Assembly (NCBI GenBank): GCA_028561875.1
Contig: JAQQTI010000002.1
Coordinates: forward strand, 62,001 to 126,000
From: Methanomassiliicoccaceae archaeon COG_1
GTDB taxonomy: Archaea > Thermoplasmatota > Thermoplasmata > Methanomassiliicoccales > Methanomethylophilaceae
Length of the DNA: 64,000 bases
Direction: 5' to 3'
Position numbers and translations under genes: made by a program. This document shows, in pieces, positions 1 to 8,023 of this stretch. Positions within the stretch are counted from its first letter, which is position 1, and each line of letters starts with the position of its first letter. A model generated the notes under the pieces. That model did not search any database. It had not been told where the DNA came from and saw nothing but the letters and a program-made list of their open reading frames with translations.

Positions 1-462
1 GTACGCATGAACGTGAACTTCGGGGAGACCTCCGGCGGGCGCACCGATGGCGACGTGTGGGAGGCTCTCGGAATCGCTCAGGCGTCGGACTTCGTGAGGA
101 GGATGCCCGAGGGGCTGGACTCCCGCATTTCGCAGTACGGGACGAACGTCTCCGGCGGGCAGAAGCAGAGGATCTCGATTGCCCGCGCGGTTTGCCGCCG
201 GCCGGAGTTCTACATCCTCGACGACGCCTTCTCCGCCCTCGATTACGCCACCGACCATGCCCTCCGCAGCGCACTGAAGAGGGAGTGCGCCGGGGCCACC
301 TTCATCGTCGTGGCGCAGCGCATAGGCACCGTCATGGATGCCGACCGGATTATCGTCCTCGACGGCGGGAAGGTGGTGGGGCAGGGGACGCACCGCGAAC
401 TCCTGGAGGGCTGCCCGGTGTACCGGGAGATAGCGGAATCGCAGCTGAGCGGGGGGAGCTAA
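1..462 (+). CDS. ABC exporter ATP-binding/permease half, C-terminal part only
   Basis: This is the C-terminal end of the nucleotide-binding domain of an ABC exporter half-transporter; the gene begins before the window and reads in frame from base 1. Visible motifs are the signature VSGGQKQR, Walker B FYILDDAFSALD and the switch region VAQRIGT. Two catalytic positions differ from active ABC ATPases: the Glu after Walker B is Asp (LDDAF instead of LDEAT), and the H-loop His is Gln (AQR instead of AHR). Heterodimeric exporters often carry one degenerate ATP site, and the next gene has normal residues, so the two probably form one heterodimeric drug/lipid/peptide exporter. The substrate cannot be read from sequence. 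The stop is TAA at 460-462. Confidence 0.9.
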   Translation, partial: VRMNVNFGETSGGRTDGDVWEALGIAQASDFVRRMPEGLDSRISQYGTNVSGGQKQRISIARAVCRRPEFYILDDAFSALDYATDHALRSALKRECAGATFIVVAQRIGTVMDADRIIVLDGGKVVGQGTHRELLEGCPVYREIAESQLSGGS

Positions 463-550
463 GACGAGTCGCCCGACGGATTCCCCGAGATGGCGGGCCG
501 AGGACCGGCCGGACGACGTCGCCGGCGCGTGGGGGAGGCTGCTCTCGTAC

Positions 551-2290
551 ATGGGCCCGTACCGGGCGCACGTCGCCCTCGCCGTCGTCCTCTCGATAGC
601 CTCCACGCTGCTCGCCCTGGCCGGCCCCGGCATACTCAAGGACATCACCGACACCGTCGCCGACGGCATCGCCTCCGGCGGGAGGATAGACTTGGGTTCG
701 GTGGGGGAGGCTTCGCTCATCCTCGCGGCCGTCTACGTGGCGAGCCTCGCCCTGGGTTTCGGGGAGAAATACATCATCTCCTCCGCGTCGCAGATGGTCT
801 CTGGCATGGTGAGGAGGGACCTCTCCCGCAAACTCGGCCGCATCCCCCTGAGCTACTACGATAGCACCTCCGCCGGGGACATCATGAGCAGGCTCACCAA
901 CGACGCCGACACCATAGCCCATTCCTCCGGGCAGTGCATCGCGCAGATGGTCTCCTCCACCGTCATGATGGCGGGCGCCCTGGCCTTCATGCTCCTGGCC
1001 AGCCCCGTGCTCGCGGCGGTCACCGTCGTCCCCGCGGCGGCGGGGTTCCTGCTCGTGTACGCCTTGGTCAAGCGTTCGCAGGGGCACTTCGCCGCCCAGT
1101 CCCGCAACCTCGGCAGGATGCAGGGGCATGTCGACGAGATGTATTCCGGGCACGACATAGTCCGCGCCTACAACGGCGAGGAGGAGGCGGAGAGGGCGTT
1201 CGGCGAGATCAACGACGACCTCTACGTCTCCGCCTACAGGTCGCGCTTCGTCTCCAGCCTCATGCCGCAGATCATGAACTTCGTCGGCAACCTCGGCTAC
1301 GCGCTCGTGTGCATAGTGGGCGCGATGCTGATGATCGACGGCGCTGCCGGCGTGACGTACGGTGTCATCGTCGCCTTCATCGTATACGCGAGGCAGTTCG
1401 CCTCGCCGCTCACCGACATCTCCGAATCGGTCGCGCAGATGCAGTCCGTCGCCGCCGCGGCGGACAGGGTGTTCGGTTTCCTCGCCGCCGAGGAGATGGA
1501 GGACGAGGGGGGCAGGTCCGTCGCGCCTTCGGACGTTAGGGGCAGGGTGGAGTTCCGCGACGTGCACTTCTCATACCTTCCCGGCAGGGAGGTCATCCGC
1601 GGGTTCTCCGCGGTCGTCGAGCCCGGGCAGAGGGTGGCCATCGTCGGCCCCACCGGCGCGGGGAAGACCACGCTCGTGAACCTCCTCATGAGGTTCTACG
1701 AGGTGGACGCCGGCGACATCCTTGTCGACGGCGTCTCGATCAGGAGCATGCGCCGGGCGGACGTGCATGACCTCTTCACCATGGTCCTGCAGGACGCGTG
1801 GGTGTTCGACGGCACGGTGGAGGAGAACGTCGCTTACGCCGAGGAGGGCGTGAGCGGGGAGGAGGTCAGGAGGGCCTGCGAAGCGGTGGGTATCGACGGG
1901 TACGTCTCTTCCCTCGAGGGGGGGTACGGAGCGAGGCTCGGCGGCGGTCGCGCCATGTCCGCCGGGCAGAGGCAGCAAATCGCCATCGCGAGGGCGATGG
2001 TCAGGAAGGCCCCCATGCTCATCCTGGACGAGGCCACGAGCTCGGTGGACACCCGCACCGAGAGACGCATACAGGAGGCGATGGGGGAGCTGATGGCGTC
2101 GAGGACGTCGTTCGTCATCGCCCATCGCCTGTCCACGATACGCGACTCGGACATCATACTCGTCGTGAGGGACGGGAGCATCGTCGAGCAGGGCACCCAC
2201 GGGGAGCTCCTAGCCGCGGGGGGCTTCTACAGCATGCTTTACGACAGCCAGTTCGAGGGCTGCGACCGAGAGGACGGGGTCGGCCCTTGA
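551..2290 (+). CDS. ABC exporter, fused permease and ATPase (partner half)
   Basis: This 579-residue half-transporter has an N-terminal six-helix ABC exporter membrane domain (about residues 1-300) and a C-terminal ATPase. The ATPase has Walker A GPTGAGKTT, signature MSAGQRQQ, Walker B MLILDEATSSVD and H-loop AHRLST, so this is the catalytically competent partner of the preceding gene. The start is uncertain. Residues encoded just upstream (449-550) stay in frame and resemble a typical exporter N-terminus (…DDVAGAWGRLLSY), but they contain no ATG, GTG or TTG, so 551 is the first usable start. A base error or lost start codon near 490 is possible. The 3' end overlaps the convergent TetR ORF. 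Export across the cytoplasmic membrane is inferred from fold and motifs. Confidence 0.9.
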   Translation: MGPYRAHVALAVVLSIASTLLALAGPGILKDITDTVADGIASGGRIDLGSVGEASLILAAVYVASLALGFGEKYIISSASQMVSGMVRRDLSRKLGRIPLSYYDSTSAGDIMSRLTNDADTIAHSSGQCIAQMVSSTVMMAGALAFMLLASPVLAAVTVVPAAAGFLLVYALVKRSQGHFAAQSRNLGRMQGHVDEMYSGHDIVRAYNGEEEAERAFGEINDDLYVSAYRSRFVSSLMPQIMNFVGNLGYALVCIVGAMLMIDGAAGVTYGVIVAFIVYARQFASPLTDISESVAQMQSVAAAADRVFGFLAAEEMEDEGGRSVAPSDVRGRVEFRDVHFSYLPGREVIRGFSAVVEPGQRVAIVGPTGAGKTTLVNLLMRFYEVDAGDILVDGVSIRSMRRADVHDLFTMVLQDAWVFDGTVEENVAYAEEGVSGEEVRRACEAVGIDGYVSSLEGGYGARLGGGRAMSAGQRQQIAIARAMVRKAPMLILDEATSSVDTRTERRIQEAMGELMASRTSFVIAHRLSTIRDSDIILVVRDGSIVEQGTHGELLAAGGFYSMLYDSQFEGCDREDGVGP

Positions 2291-2918
2291 ACCCGCTCGT
2301 GATGAGCATGAGGATGTCGCGGGCGCATCCGCGGGGGTCCCGCCCGGTCGGGATGCCGCACGCCTCCATGGCCTCCATCTGTTTTTCGGAGGGATGGTTG
2401 AACTGGTGGTACCCATGGAGCATGATGATGAGCGCCTTGTTGAACCGCTCCAAGTCGCCGTCGCCGGTCTTCGGGAAGCACTCCGAGGCGAATCCGACGA
2501 TGGCCTCCACGAGCTCGTGGAACGACCGCTCGAACTCGGCGATGCGCCCCACGGCGCTGCCCCCCTCGATGAGGTTGAGGTCGGTCCAGAGCTGGAAGAG
2601 CCTGTCGTTCCTGACCATGGTGTCGGCGAGTATGTCGCAGAACCTCTCGCGGGAGACCCTGCCTTCGGAGGCGATGCCCTCCCGCACGTCCTCCCGCCAG
2701 TCGACGAAGTAGCGGGCCATGAGGTCCAGCATGACCTCCCCCGGGGTGCTGTAGTAGTTATAGATCGACGGGCGGGTGAACGATGTGAGGTCGGATATCG
2801 CTTTGAACGTCACGGCGTCGTAGCCGCCTCTGAAGTAAACCGTCTCGCAGGCGGTCACGATCTCGTTCTTGCGGCATTCGATCTGCTCCTCTGTCCTGGC
2901 TCTGAGGAACGGCTTCAT
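2154..2918 (-). CDS. TetR/AcrR-family transcriptional regulator
   Basis: The N-terminal 60 residues form a TetR helix-turn-helix (…FKAISDLTSFTRPSIYNYYSTPGEVMLDL), followed by a helical ligand-binding domain to about residue 205. The reading frame runs on through an Arg/Pro-rich tail of about 50 residues that overlaps the 3' end of the ABC gene on the other strand by 137 bases. TetR proteins are usually near 200 residues, so the tail is probably not functional, or the stop has been lost or shifted. Its position beside an ABC exporter suggests control of that pump in response to an effector, which is a common arrangement but only an inference here. The start at 2918 gives a normal TetR N-terminus. 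Confidence 0.82.
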   Translation of the reverse strand: MKPFLRARTEEQIECRKNEIVTACETVYFRGGYDAVTFKAISDLTSFTRPSIYNYYSTPGEVMLDLMARYFVDWREDVREGIASEGRVSRERFCDILADTMVRNDRLFQLWTDLNLIEGGSAVGRIAEFERSFHELVEAIVGFASECFPKTGDGDLERFNKALIIMLHGYHQFNHPSEKQMEAMEACGIPTGRDPRGCARDILMLITSGFKGRPRPLGRSPRTGCRKACCRSPPRLGAPRGCPARRCSRPSRRV

Positions 2919-2968
2919 CGTGATCGCGCGTGAATCGGCGTTCGGTATAATTAGGTTGGCGCGAAGTG

Positions 2969-3433
2969 TCAGCTATTTCCCTCCGCGGAACCGTTGAAGA
3001 TGGCGGGGCCCGGGAACCTGGCTCGGAACACCCCCGACTTCTTCATGTTCCTGTGATAGCCCCACGCCGCCACGATTACGATCAGCAGCACAGGGATGAC
3101 CGCGCCCTCGAGGTTGCCCATGAGCCAGTATGCGGCTACAAGGGCGATGACGCCGATGACGCCGAACCTCTTCAGGATGGCACTGCCGCCTAGCACCAGC
3201 ATGAAGGGTATCATGAACGTCAGCATGACGATCGAGACGAGCGTGGACGAGGTGATCCAGGCTATGCTGGTCTCTCCGATGGCGTTCTCGACGATGGGCT
3301 GGATAAGGTAATTGGCCAGCGCAGGTATGACGACCACGAGGAGGATGGTGGATGACAGCCCGCCGGCGACCGAGACCGCGACGCCCTTGCCGGTGATCCT
3401 CTTCCTCTCTCCCTTCCTTTTTTTCCTGTCCAT
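2969..3433 (-). CDS. Small membrane protein of unknown function
   Basis: This 154-residue protein starts with a very basic segment (MDRKKRKGERKR) and then has about four hydrophobic helices (roughly residues 20-45, 60-85, 88-105 and 108-130), followed by a short polar tail. The basic start followed by a membrane helix predicts a cytoplasmic N-terminus. No domain is recognised. It lies between the TetR and HxlR genes on the same strand as both, 25 bases downstream of the HxlR stop, so it may be cotranscribed with the HxlR gene. No function is assigned. Confidence 0.7.
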   Translation of the reverse strand: MDRKKRKGERKRITGKGVAVSVAGGLSSTILLVVVIPALANYLIQPIVENAIGETSIAWITSSTLVSIVMLTFMIPFMLVLGGSAILKRFGVIGVIALVAAYWLMGNLEGAVIPVLLIVIVAAWGYHRNMKKSGVFRARFPGPAIFNGSAEGNS

Positions 3434-3458
3434 GGAGGTTCATGCTCGGACAGACTTA

Positions 3459-3839
3459 TCAATCGATGGGGTCGGCGGGGCCTCGGAGCCGGCATCTCAT
3501 GCAGTCGAGGTTCATGCAGGGAACGTTGTCTATCTTCCACCTCAGCGCCCACATCTTGATTTCACGGACGATGGGCATGAGCTCCCTTCCGGATTCTGTG
3601 AGGCTGTACTCGCTCCTCACCGGGAATTCCGAGGCGTCGACGCGGTGCCCGACCAGCCCCTGCCCCTCCAGGTCCTTCAACCTCTCGGACAGCACCTTCG
3701 GAGTGATCCGGCCGATCCTGGACCTCAGCTCGGAGAACCTCGTCCACCCCTCGCGGCGGCCGAGCTCGAAGAGGATTACCAGCGCCCATTTCTTCGACAG
3801 GTACTCCATCGTCCTGTAGACCGTGCAGCCATCGTGCAT
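3459..3839 (-). CDS. HxlR-family winged-helix regulator
   Basis: The 126-residue protein carries the HxlR winged helix: …YLSKKWALVILFEL, the recognition region RITPKVLSERLKDLEGQGL, and the wing ending in YSLTESGREL. The C-terminus is unusual in holding a cysteine cluster (CMNLDCMRC), which could bind a metal or sense oxidants; an early Cys is also present at residue 5. It is divergent from hcp, with only 83 bases between the two start codons, and that gap contains palindromic sequences. A redox- or nitric-oxide-responsive regulator of hcp is therefore plausible, but this is inference from position and cysteines. Confidence 0.88.
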   Translation of the reverse strand: MHDGCTVYRTMEYLSKKWALVILFELGRREGWTRFSELRSRIGRITPKVLSERLKDLEGQGLVGHRVDASEFPVRSEYSLTESGRELMPIVREIKMWALRWKIDNVPCMNLDCMRCRLRGPADPID

Positions 3840-3860
3840 GGTATCCGGTCAGATACTCCC

Positions 3861-3872
3861 GGTATATATACC
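3861..3872. promoter_or_regulatory. TATA-containing palindrome between HxlR gene and hcp
   Basis: The 12-base sequence GGTATATATACC is a perfect palindrome with a TATA core. It could serve as a TATA box for either divergent gene: it is 22 bases from the HxlR start and about 50 from the hcp start. As a symmetric site it could also be bound by a dimeric winged-helix regulator. Confidence 0.55.
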
Positions 3873-3890
3873 GTGGTATTGTTTTGAAAT

Positions 3891-3911
3891 TTGATATCTT
3901 TCGGATATCAA
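3891..3911. promoter_or_regulatory. Inverted repeat, putative operator upstream of hcp
   Basis: TTGATATC, five bases (TTTCG), then GATATCAA form a perfect 8-base inverted repeat that ends 11 bases before the hcp start codon and lies downstream of the TATA palindrome. A bound regulator here would block hcp transcription or initiation. The HxlR protein encoded divergently is the obvious candidate binder. Confidence 0.6.
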
Positions 3912-3922
3912 GAGGAAAGAAC

Positions 3923-5485
3923 ATGAGATGCAACCAGTGCGAAGAGACGATAGCCGGTACCGGATGCACCAGGAACGGGGTCTGCGGGAAGAGGGCGGAG
4001 ACCGCCGAGGCGATGGACAGACTCATCGGCACGCTCATGGAGCTCTCCGAGAGCTCTGCGGGCGCCTCGGAAGAAACCCTCGCGGAAATCGACGACCACA
4101 TCACCGACTCCCTCTTCATGACCCTCTCGAACACGAACTTCGACGATGCCCGCATAGAGGCGGGAATAGCAAAGAGCCAGGAGCTCATGGGGAAGCTCGG
4201 GGAGACCTGCGACAAGTGCACGGGAGGGGACTTCGACTTCTCAATCGACGCCTATGACTCCGACGCCGACCTGCGCTCCCTCAAGCAGCTCCTCCTCTAC
4301 GGCCTCAAGGGGATGGCGGCCTACTACCACCACGCACGCGCCCTCGACGGGAGCGACCCGGCAGTCAGCGCCTTCATGAGAAGGGGGCTCGCCTCCATAC
4401 GGAAGGACCTCACCGCGGAAGAGCTCATCGCGATCTGCATGGAGTGCGGCGAGGTCGGCGCGTCCTGCATGGCGCTCCTCGACAGGTGCAACACCGAGGC
4501 CTACGGCAAGCCGGAGGTCACGCGGGTGAAGACGGGCGTCGGTAAGAATCCCGGCATCCTCATAACCGGTCACGACCTGAAAGACCTCGAGACGCTCCTC
4601 GAGCAGACGCGGGGGACGGGCGTTGACGTCTACACCCACGGCGAGATGCTCCCCGCCCATGCGTATCCCGCGCTCAAGAGATACAAGAACCTCGCCGGCA
4701 ACTACGGCGGCGCCTGGTACAAGCAGAAGGAGGAGTTCGCATCCTTCAACGGGCCGATCATCGCCACCACGAACTGTGTCCTGATCCCGGCGGAGTCGTA
4801 CAGGGGGCGTCTGTTCACCACCGGCACCGCGGGCATCCCAGGCGCGAAGCACGTCGCCTCCGCCGGCGGGAGGAAGGACTTCTCCGAGGCCATAGCCATG
4901 GCGAAAGGATGCGCCCCTCCGACGGAAATCGATGACAAGGTCCTCACCATCGGGTTCGCCCACGATCAGGCCCTGGCCCTCGCCGGGAAGATCGTCGACG
5001 CCGTCAAATCCAACGCAATCAGGAGGTTCGTCGTCATGGCCGGATGCGACGGGCGCTACAAGGGCAGGACGTACTACACGGAGTTCGCCGAGCAGCTCCC
5101 CGAGGACACGGTCATCCTCACCGCCGGATGCGCCAAGTACAGATACAACAAGCTGGACCTAGGCGAGATCGGCGGGATACCGAGGGTCGTCGACGCGGGT
5201 CAGTGCAATGATTGCTACTCGCTCGTGGTGATCGCCGACGCCCTGGCGGAGGCCTTCGGCACAGACGTCAACGGCCTCCCCCTGTCGTTCAACATCTCGT
5301 GGTACGAGCAGAAGGCCGTCCTCGTCCTGCTTGTGCTTCTGAAGCTCGGCGTCAAGGACATCATGCTCGGTCCCAGACTCCCGACGTTCATCACGCCCAA
5401 CGTGCTCAAGGTACTAGTCGAAAGCTTCGGAATCAAGCCCAACTCCGAGCCCGCGGCCGACAGGGTCACCCTGCACATCGAGTGA
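3923..5485 (+). CDS. hcp: Hybrid cluster protein (hydroxylamine/NO reductase)
   Basis: This 520-residue protein belongs to the hybrid cluster protein (prismane) family, cytoplasmic enzymes with a 4Fe-4S cluster and a 4Fe-2O-2S hybrid cluster. They reduce hydroxylamine or nitric oxide and take part in nitrosative-stress defence. The N-terminus has the Cys spacing C3-x2-C6-x8-C15-x5-C21 of class I enzymes. Later conserved Cys-containing blocks (AGCDGRYKGRTYYTEFAEQLP, AGCAKYRYNK, GQCNDCYS) supply hybrid-cluster ligands. The start at 3923 was chosen over an upstream in-frame ATG at 3884 because it gives the family N-terminus exactly and is preceded by AGAGGAAAG. The stop is TGA. Confidence 0.96.
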   Translation: MRCNQCEETIAGTGCTRNGVCGKRAETAEAMDRLIGTLMELSESSAGASEETLAEIDDHITDSLFMTLSNTNFDDARIEAGIAKSQELMGKLGETCDKCTGGDFDFSIDAYDSDADLRSLKQLLLYGLKGMAAYYHHARALDGSDPAVSAFMRRGLASIRKDLTAEELIAICMECGEVGASCMALLDRCNTEAYGKPEVTRVKTGVGKNPGILITGHDLKDLETLLEQTRGTGVDVYTHGEMLPAHAYPALKRYKNLAGNYGGAWYKQKEEFASFNGPIIATTNCVLIPAESYRGRLFTTGTAGIPGAKHVASAGGRKDFSEAIAMAKGCAPPTEIDDKVLTIGFAHDQALALAGKIVDAVKSNAIRRFVVMAGCDGRYKGRTYYTEFAEQLPEDTVILTAGCAKYRYNKLDLGEIGGIPRVVDAGQCNDCYSLVVIADALAEAFGTDVNGLPLSFNISWYEQKAVLVLLVLLKLGVKDIMLGPRLPTFITPNVLKVLVESFGIKPNSEPAADRVTLHIE

Positions 5486-5872
5486 GTCACTACGGAGGGG
5501 GAGACCGTTCCGATTTTCGCCCCATGCCGCCCGCTGCGCAAGTCCGGACAGGTATTGAATCCCGCCCCTCGTGGAAGGTTCGGAAGCCCCCGCGCGTCCC
5601 CCCTCCGCCAACCCATTTGTCGGGTTCGGCGAGCCTCGCGAGACGGTCCGCCATGCCGCCGGTGTCCGAGGCGCAGAACGGCACGACAGCCTCGCCAACG
5701 GCGAATGGCGTATGCTCGGAGACACCAGCGACATCGGCTGGGAGGGATGGACCATGGGCCGCCTTTCCGGAGAGCTCCGGCTGAGGCCATGGGAGGCGTC
5801 GTAGGGAACAGGGTGCGCACCCCCGGCATCCACAGGCAGCACAGGATCAGGGTCCGCAGGGAATGCGGAGAG
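5486..5872. other. Intergenic stretch, left edge of accessory island
   Basis: These 387 bases hold no gene that I can support. An open frame enters from 5555 but shows no coding-like composition until the ATG at 5873. No repeat or clear promoter was recognised. This is where GC-rich core genes give way to the accessory region. Confidence 0.5.
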
Positions 5873-6181
5873 ATGCCGAGAACATACGAAGGAAGCAACA
5901 ATTCCATCGGAAGCTACGTAAGATACATCCAGGACAAACAGATCTTCGCGCTCGCCCACGACTTCGATCTCGCCCATTCGGCGTATCTGAGGTACAAGGA
6001 CGATCTGATGAGGGAAAACCTCACCTTATCGGATTTCGCATCCGCCGTACCGTTCGTAGTTTCAACGTTGGAGATCCTTCCGCAGAACAACGATCTCATC
6101 ATGTCCGGACTGTTCGAGGAACCCGACGAGTTCTTCCTCAGAAGGCAAGCGGCAGCATTCGGAGAAACATTGGTCATTTAA
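5873..6181 (+). CDS. Small hypothetical protein, 3' part duplicated downstream
   Basis: This 102-residue polar protein matches no domain I know. The last 46 codons (from about 6044) recur in degenerate form at 7841-7984: both copies contain LPQNNDL and EEPDEFFLRRQA, with different last residues. The start at 5873 is chosen because the sequence becomes protein-like there and GGAG lies just upstream; the upstream in-frame extension looks non-coding. It is followed after 67 bases by an AlbA_2/HATPase gene. Its 3' end seems to define the left border of a repeated module, so it may be a resident gene next to which cargo genes insert, or a partner of the cargo. Confidence 0.6.
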   Translation: MPRTYEGSNNSIGSYVRYIQDKQIFALAHDFDLAHSAYLRYKDDLMRENLTLSDFASAVPFVVSTLEILPQNNDLIMSGLFEEPDEFFLRRQAAAFGETLVI

Positions 6182-6248
6182 AGATATCATCCATTGTCCA
6201 CCAAACAAGGATAATATCGACCGAAGGATATCACCCCAACGAAAAGAG

Positions 6249-7583
6249 ATGGACATAGAGAACCTCGATATGGAATGGAAGGAATCCTGGGCGGATAAGT
6301 ATCTCAAGACAATCGCCGCCTTCTACAACACCAAAGGCGGCCGCATGATCATCGGTCGCAAGGACAACGGCGAATATGTCGGCGTCCAGGATGTCAAGGG
6401 AACCACCAAGACCATATCGGATACCATCCGCAACAAATTCCATTTCATCTCCGAGACCCGTGCCGAGAATATCGATGGCAAGGATTGCATCATCATCGAT
6501 GTTCCCAAAGGGGATACGATCGTAGATTATGATGGAAGATTCTACTTCCGTGTCGGCAATACCACTCAGCAATTGGAGGGCATTTCCCTCAAGAGGATTC
6601 TCCTGGATGAGATGGGGATCCAGTGGTTGGACCAGCCTTGCAAAGTCGATCCCGAAGACATCTCCGAGGATGCGTTCAGATTCTTCATGAAGAAAGGGAA
6701 GGAGGCGAAGCGCATACCCGATGATGTTCCGGAGGATGACATGATGCTCGCCCTGAGGACCATGGGCCTTTTCCGCGATGATGAACTGTCGCTCACAGCG
6801 GCTCTGCTCTTCACCAAGAACCCGGACAAATACGAATACGGCGCATTCCTGAAGATAGGCCTCTTCGACAGCAATGATTGCCTCATGAGGGATGATATGC
6901 TGGATCGCATCCCCCTCGTCCTGTTGCCTGATGAATGCATACGCGTTCTCAGCGACAAATACATCCAGCCCACCTACAGATACGATACGGGTACCGCATT
7001 CAGGGAGTTGGATTATCTCTATCCTATTGATGCCATCAGAGAACTTGTTGTGAATGCCATAGTCCACAAGGATTACAGCATGCGGCAGGAGGTTGCCATA
7101 TACATCTACGAAGACAAGCTCATGGTGTATTCCTCAGGCCTCCTTCCGGAAGGGGTTACTCTGGAGAACCTCAGAGGATCCCATCCATCGGTCAAACGCA
7201 ACAAGAGACTGGCCGAGGCATTCTATGCCATGAAATACATCGAAGGATGGGGCCAAGGGATCAAGAAAGTCCTATCCGCGTGCAAGGAGAACGGCAACCC
7301 GGAGCCGGAGTTCTCATACATGTCGAACGGGTTGCTCGTGACGCTTCGTCCCAAAACGTATCGCAACACCGATCCCGATAATATCGGATTAGTTCTCGAT
7401 CAGATCGATCATACGATACTATCTATAATGACGGCCAATCCTTCTGTTTCTATTACGGAAATCTCGTCCGAATCGGATCTTTCGATCAGAATCGTCAGGT
7501 ATCGCATCGAGAAACTGCGTAAGAAGAATATAATTTCGAGAGAGGGTAGCAAGAAGGCCGGCAGATGGGTCGTCAATATCTGA
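6249..7583 (+). CDS. AlbA_2 (Schlafen-like) plus HATPase regulator protein
   Basis: This 444-residue protein has the architecture of the AlbA_2/ATP-dependent DNA helicase RecG-related putative regulators. Residues 1-115 form an AlbA_2 (Schlafen AlbA) domain with WKESWADKYLKTIAAFYNTKGGRMIIG. Residues about 255-370 form a GHKL-type HATPase_c_4 domain with E265/N269 in the N-box (IRELVVNAIVHKDYS) and a glycine motif EGWGQGI. The last 55 residues form a winged helix (ITEISSESDLSIRIVRYRIEKLRKKNII). Such proteins are often found in defence islands and mobile regions, but their biochemical role is poorly known. It lies between the small gene at 5873 and a reversed fragment at 7744. GC content is lower than in the core genes. 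Confidence 0.88.
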   Translation: MDIENLDMEWKESWADKYLKTIAAFYNTKGGRMIIGRKDNGEYVGVQDVKGTTKTISDTIRNKFHFISETRAENIDGKDCIIIDVPKGDTIVDYDGRFYFRVGNTTQQLEGISLKRILLDEMGIQWLDQPCKVDPEDISEDAFRFFMKKGKEAKRIPDDVPEDDMMLALRTMGLFRDDELSLTAALLFTKNPDKYEYGAFLKIGLFDSNDCLMRDDMLDRIPLVLLPDECIRVLSDKYIQPTYRYDTGTAFRELDYLYPIDAIRELVVNAIVHKDYSMRQEVAIYIYEDKLMVYSSGLLPEGVTLENLRGSHPSVKRNKRLAEAFYAMKYIEGWGQGIKKVLSACKENGNPEPEFSYMSNGLLVTLRPKTYRNTDPDNIGLVLDQIDHTILSIMTANPSVSITEISSESDLSIRIVRYRIEKLRKKNIISREGSKKAGRWVVNI

Positions 7584-7743
7584 CTATCGAAACGACTGTC
7601 CTGGCGAAGTTTATTTGCCAATTTAAAAGCCATTTTTTGGCAAATAAATTGGCAAATAAATGTTCTCAGGGATTTAGGGTCGAATCGGCCAGATTCCCCT
7701 GTCTTTCTATTCATATGAGGGGCCTTCCGGCCCCCAAATTGTT

Positions 7744-7836
7744 TCAGGCCTCCAGGCCGTGCTTGTACAGCCACTCCGAGATCCCATCGAATCCAGGATA
7801 AAGTTTCATTCTGTCATCCATAGTCCTCTTCTTATC
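7744..7836 (-). pseudogene. Gene 3' fragment B, copy 1
   Basis: On the minus strand this stretch encodes a C-terminal segment beginning DKKRTMDDRMKL and ending LYKHGLEA before a stop. A second copy at 10069-10161 differs by a few mostly silent or conservative changes, so the protein sequence was under selection. Upstream (towards higher coordinates) the copy is cut and joined directly to the plus-strand fragment of the 5873 gene. The full-length parent is not in the window and its family is unknown to me. Confidence 0.6.
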
Positions 7837-7840
7837 CGTC

Positions 7841-7984
7841 GTACCGTTCGCAGTATCGACTCTGGAGACCCTTCCGCAGAACAACGATCTGGTCATGTCC
7901 GGACCGTTCGAGGAACCCGACGAGTTCTTCCTCAGAAGGCAAGCGACGGCAATCGGGGAGTACTCGGCAGAAAATATCTGGTAA
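7841..7984 (+). pseudogene. 3' fragment of the 5873 gene (fragment A, copy 2)
   Basis: The frame encodes a diverged copy of the C-terminus of the 102-residue protein at 5873-6181, including LPQNNDL and EEPDEFFLRRQA, and ends in TAA at 7982-7984. The 5' part and any start are missing. It abuts fragment B at 7744-7836, and together they look like the joint of a tandem duplication of the module A-cargo-B. Confidence 0.7.
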
Positions 7985-8023
7985 TTTGTAAATAAGCTGA
8001 ACTGCATATTGAAGGTAATGGTA

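Noticed and set aside
350..1567. Long minus-strand frame of 405 codons opposite the ABC exporter
   Set aside because: It is the antisense of a clear exporter gene, has shadow composition (Arg, Gly, His, Asp-rich) and no domain.
5555..5872. Upstream extension of the 102-residue gene
   Set aside because: In frame but rich in Pro/Arg and lacking protein-like periodicity; coding character begins at the ATG at 5873.
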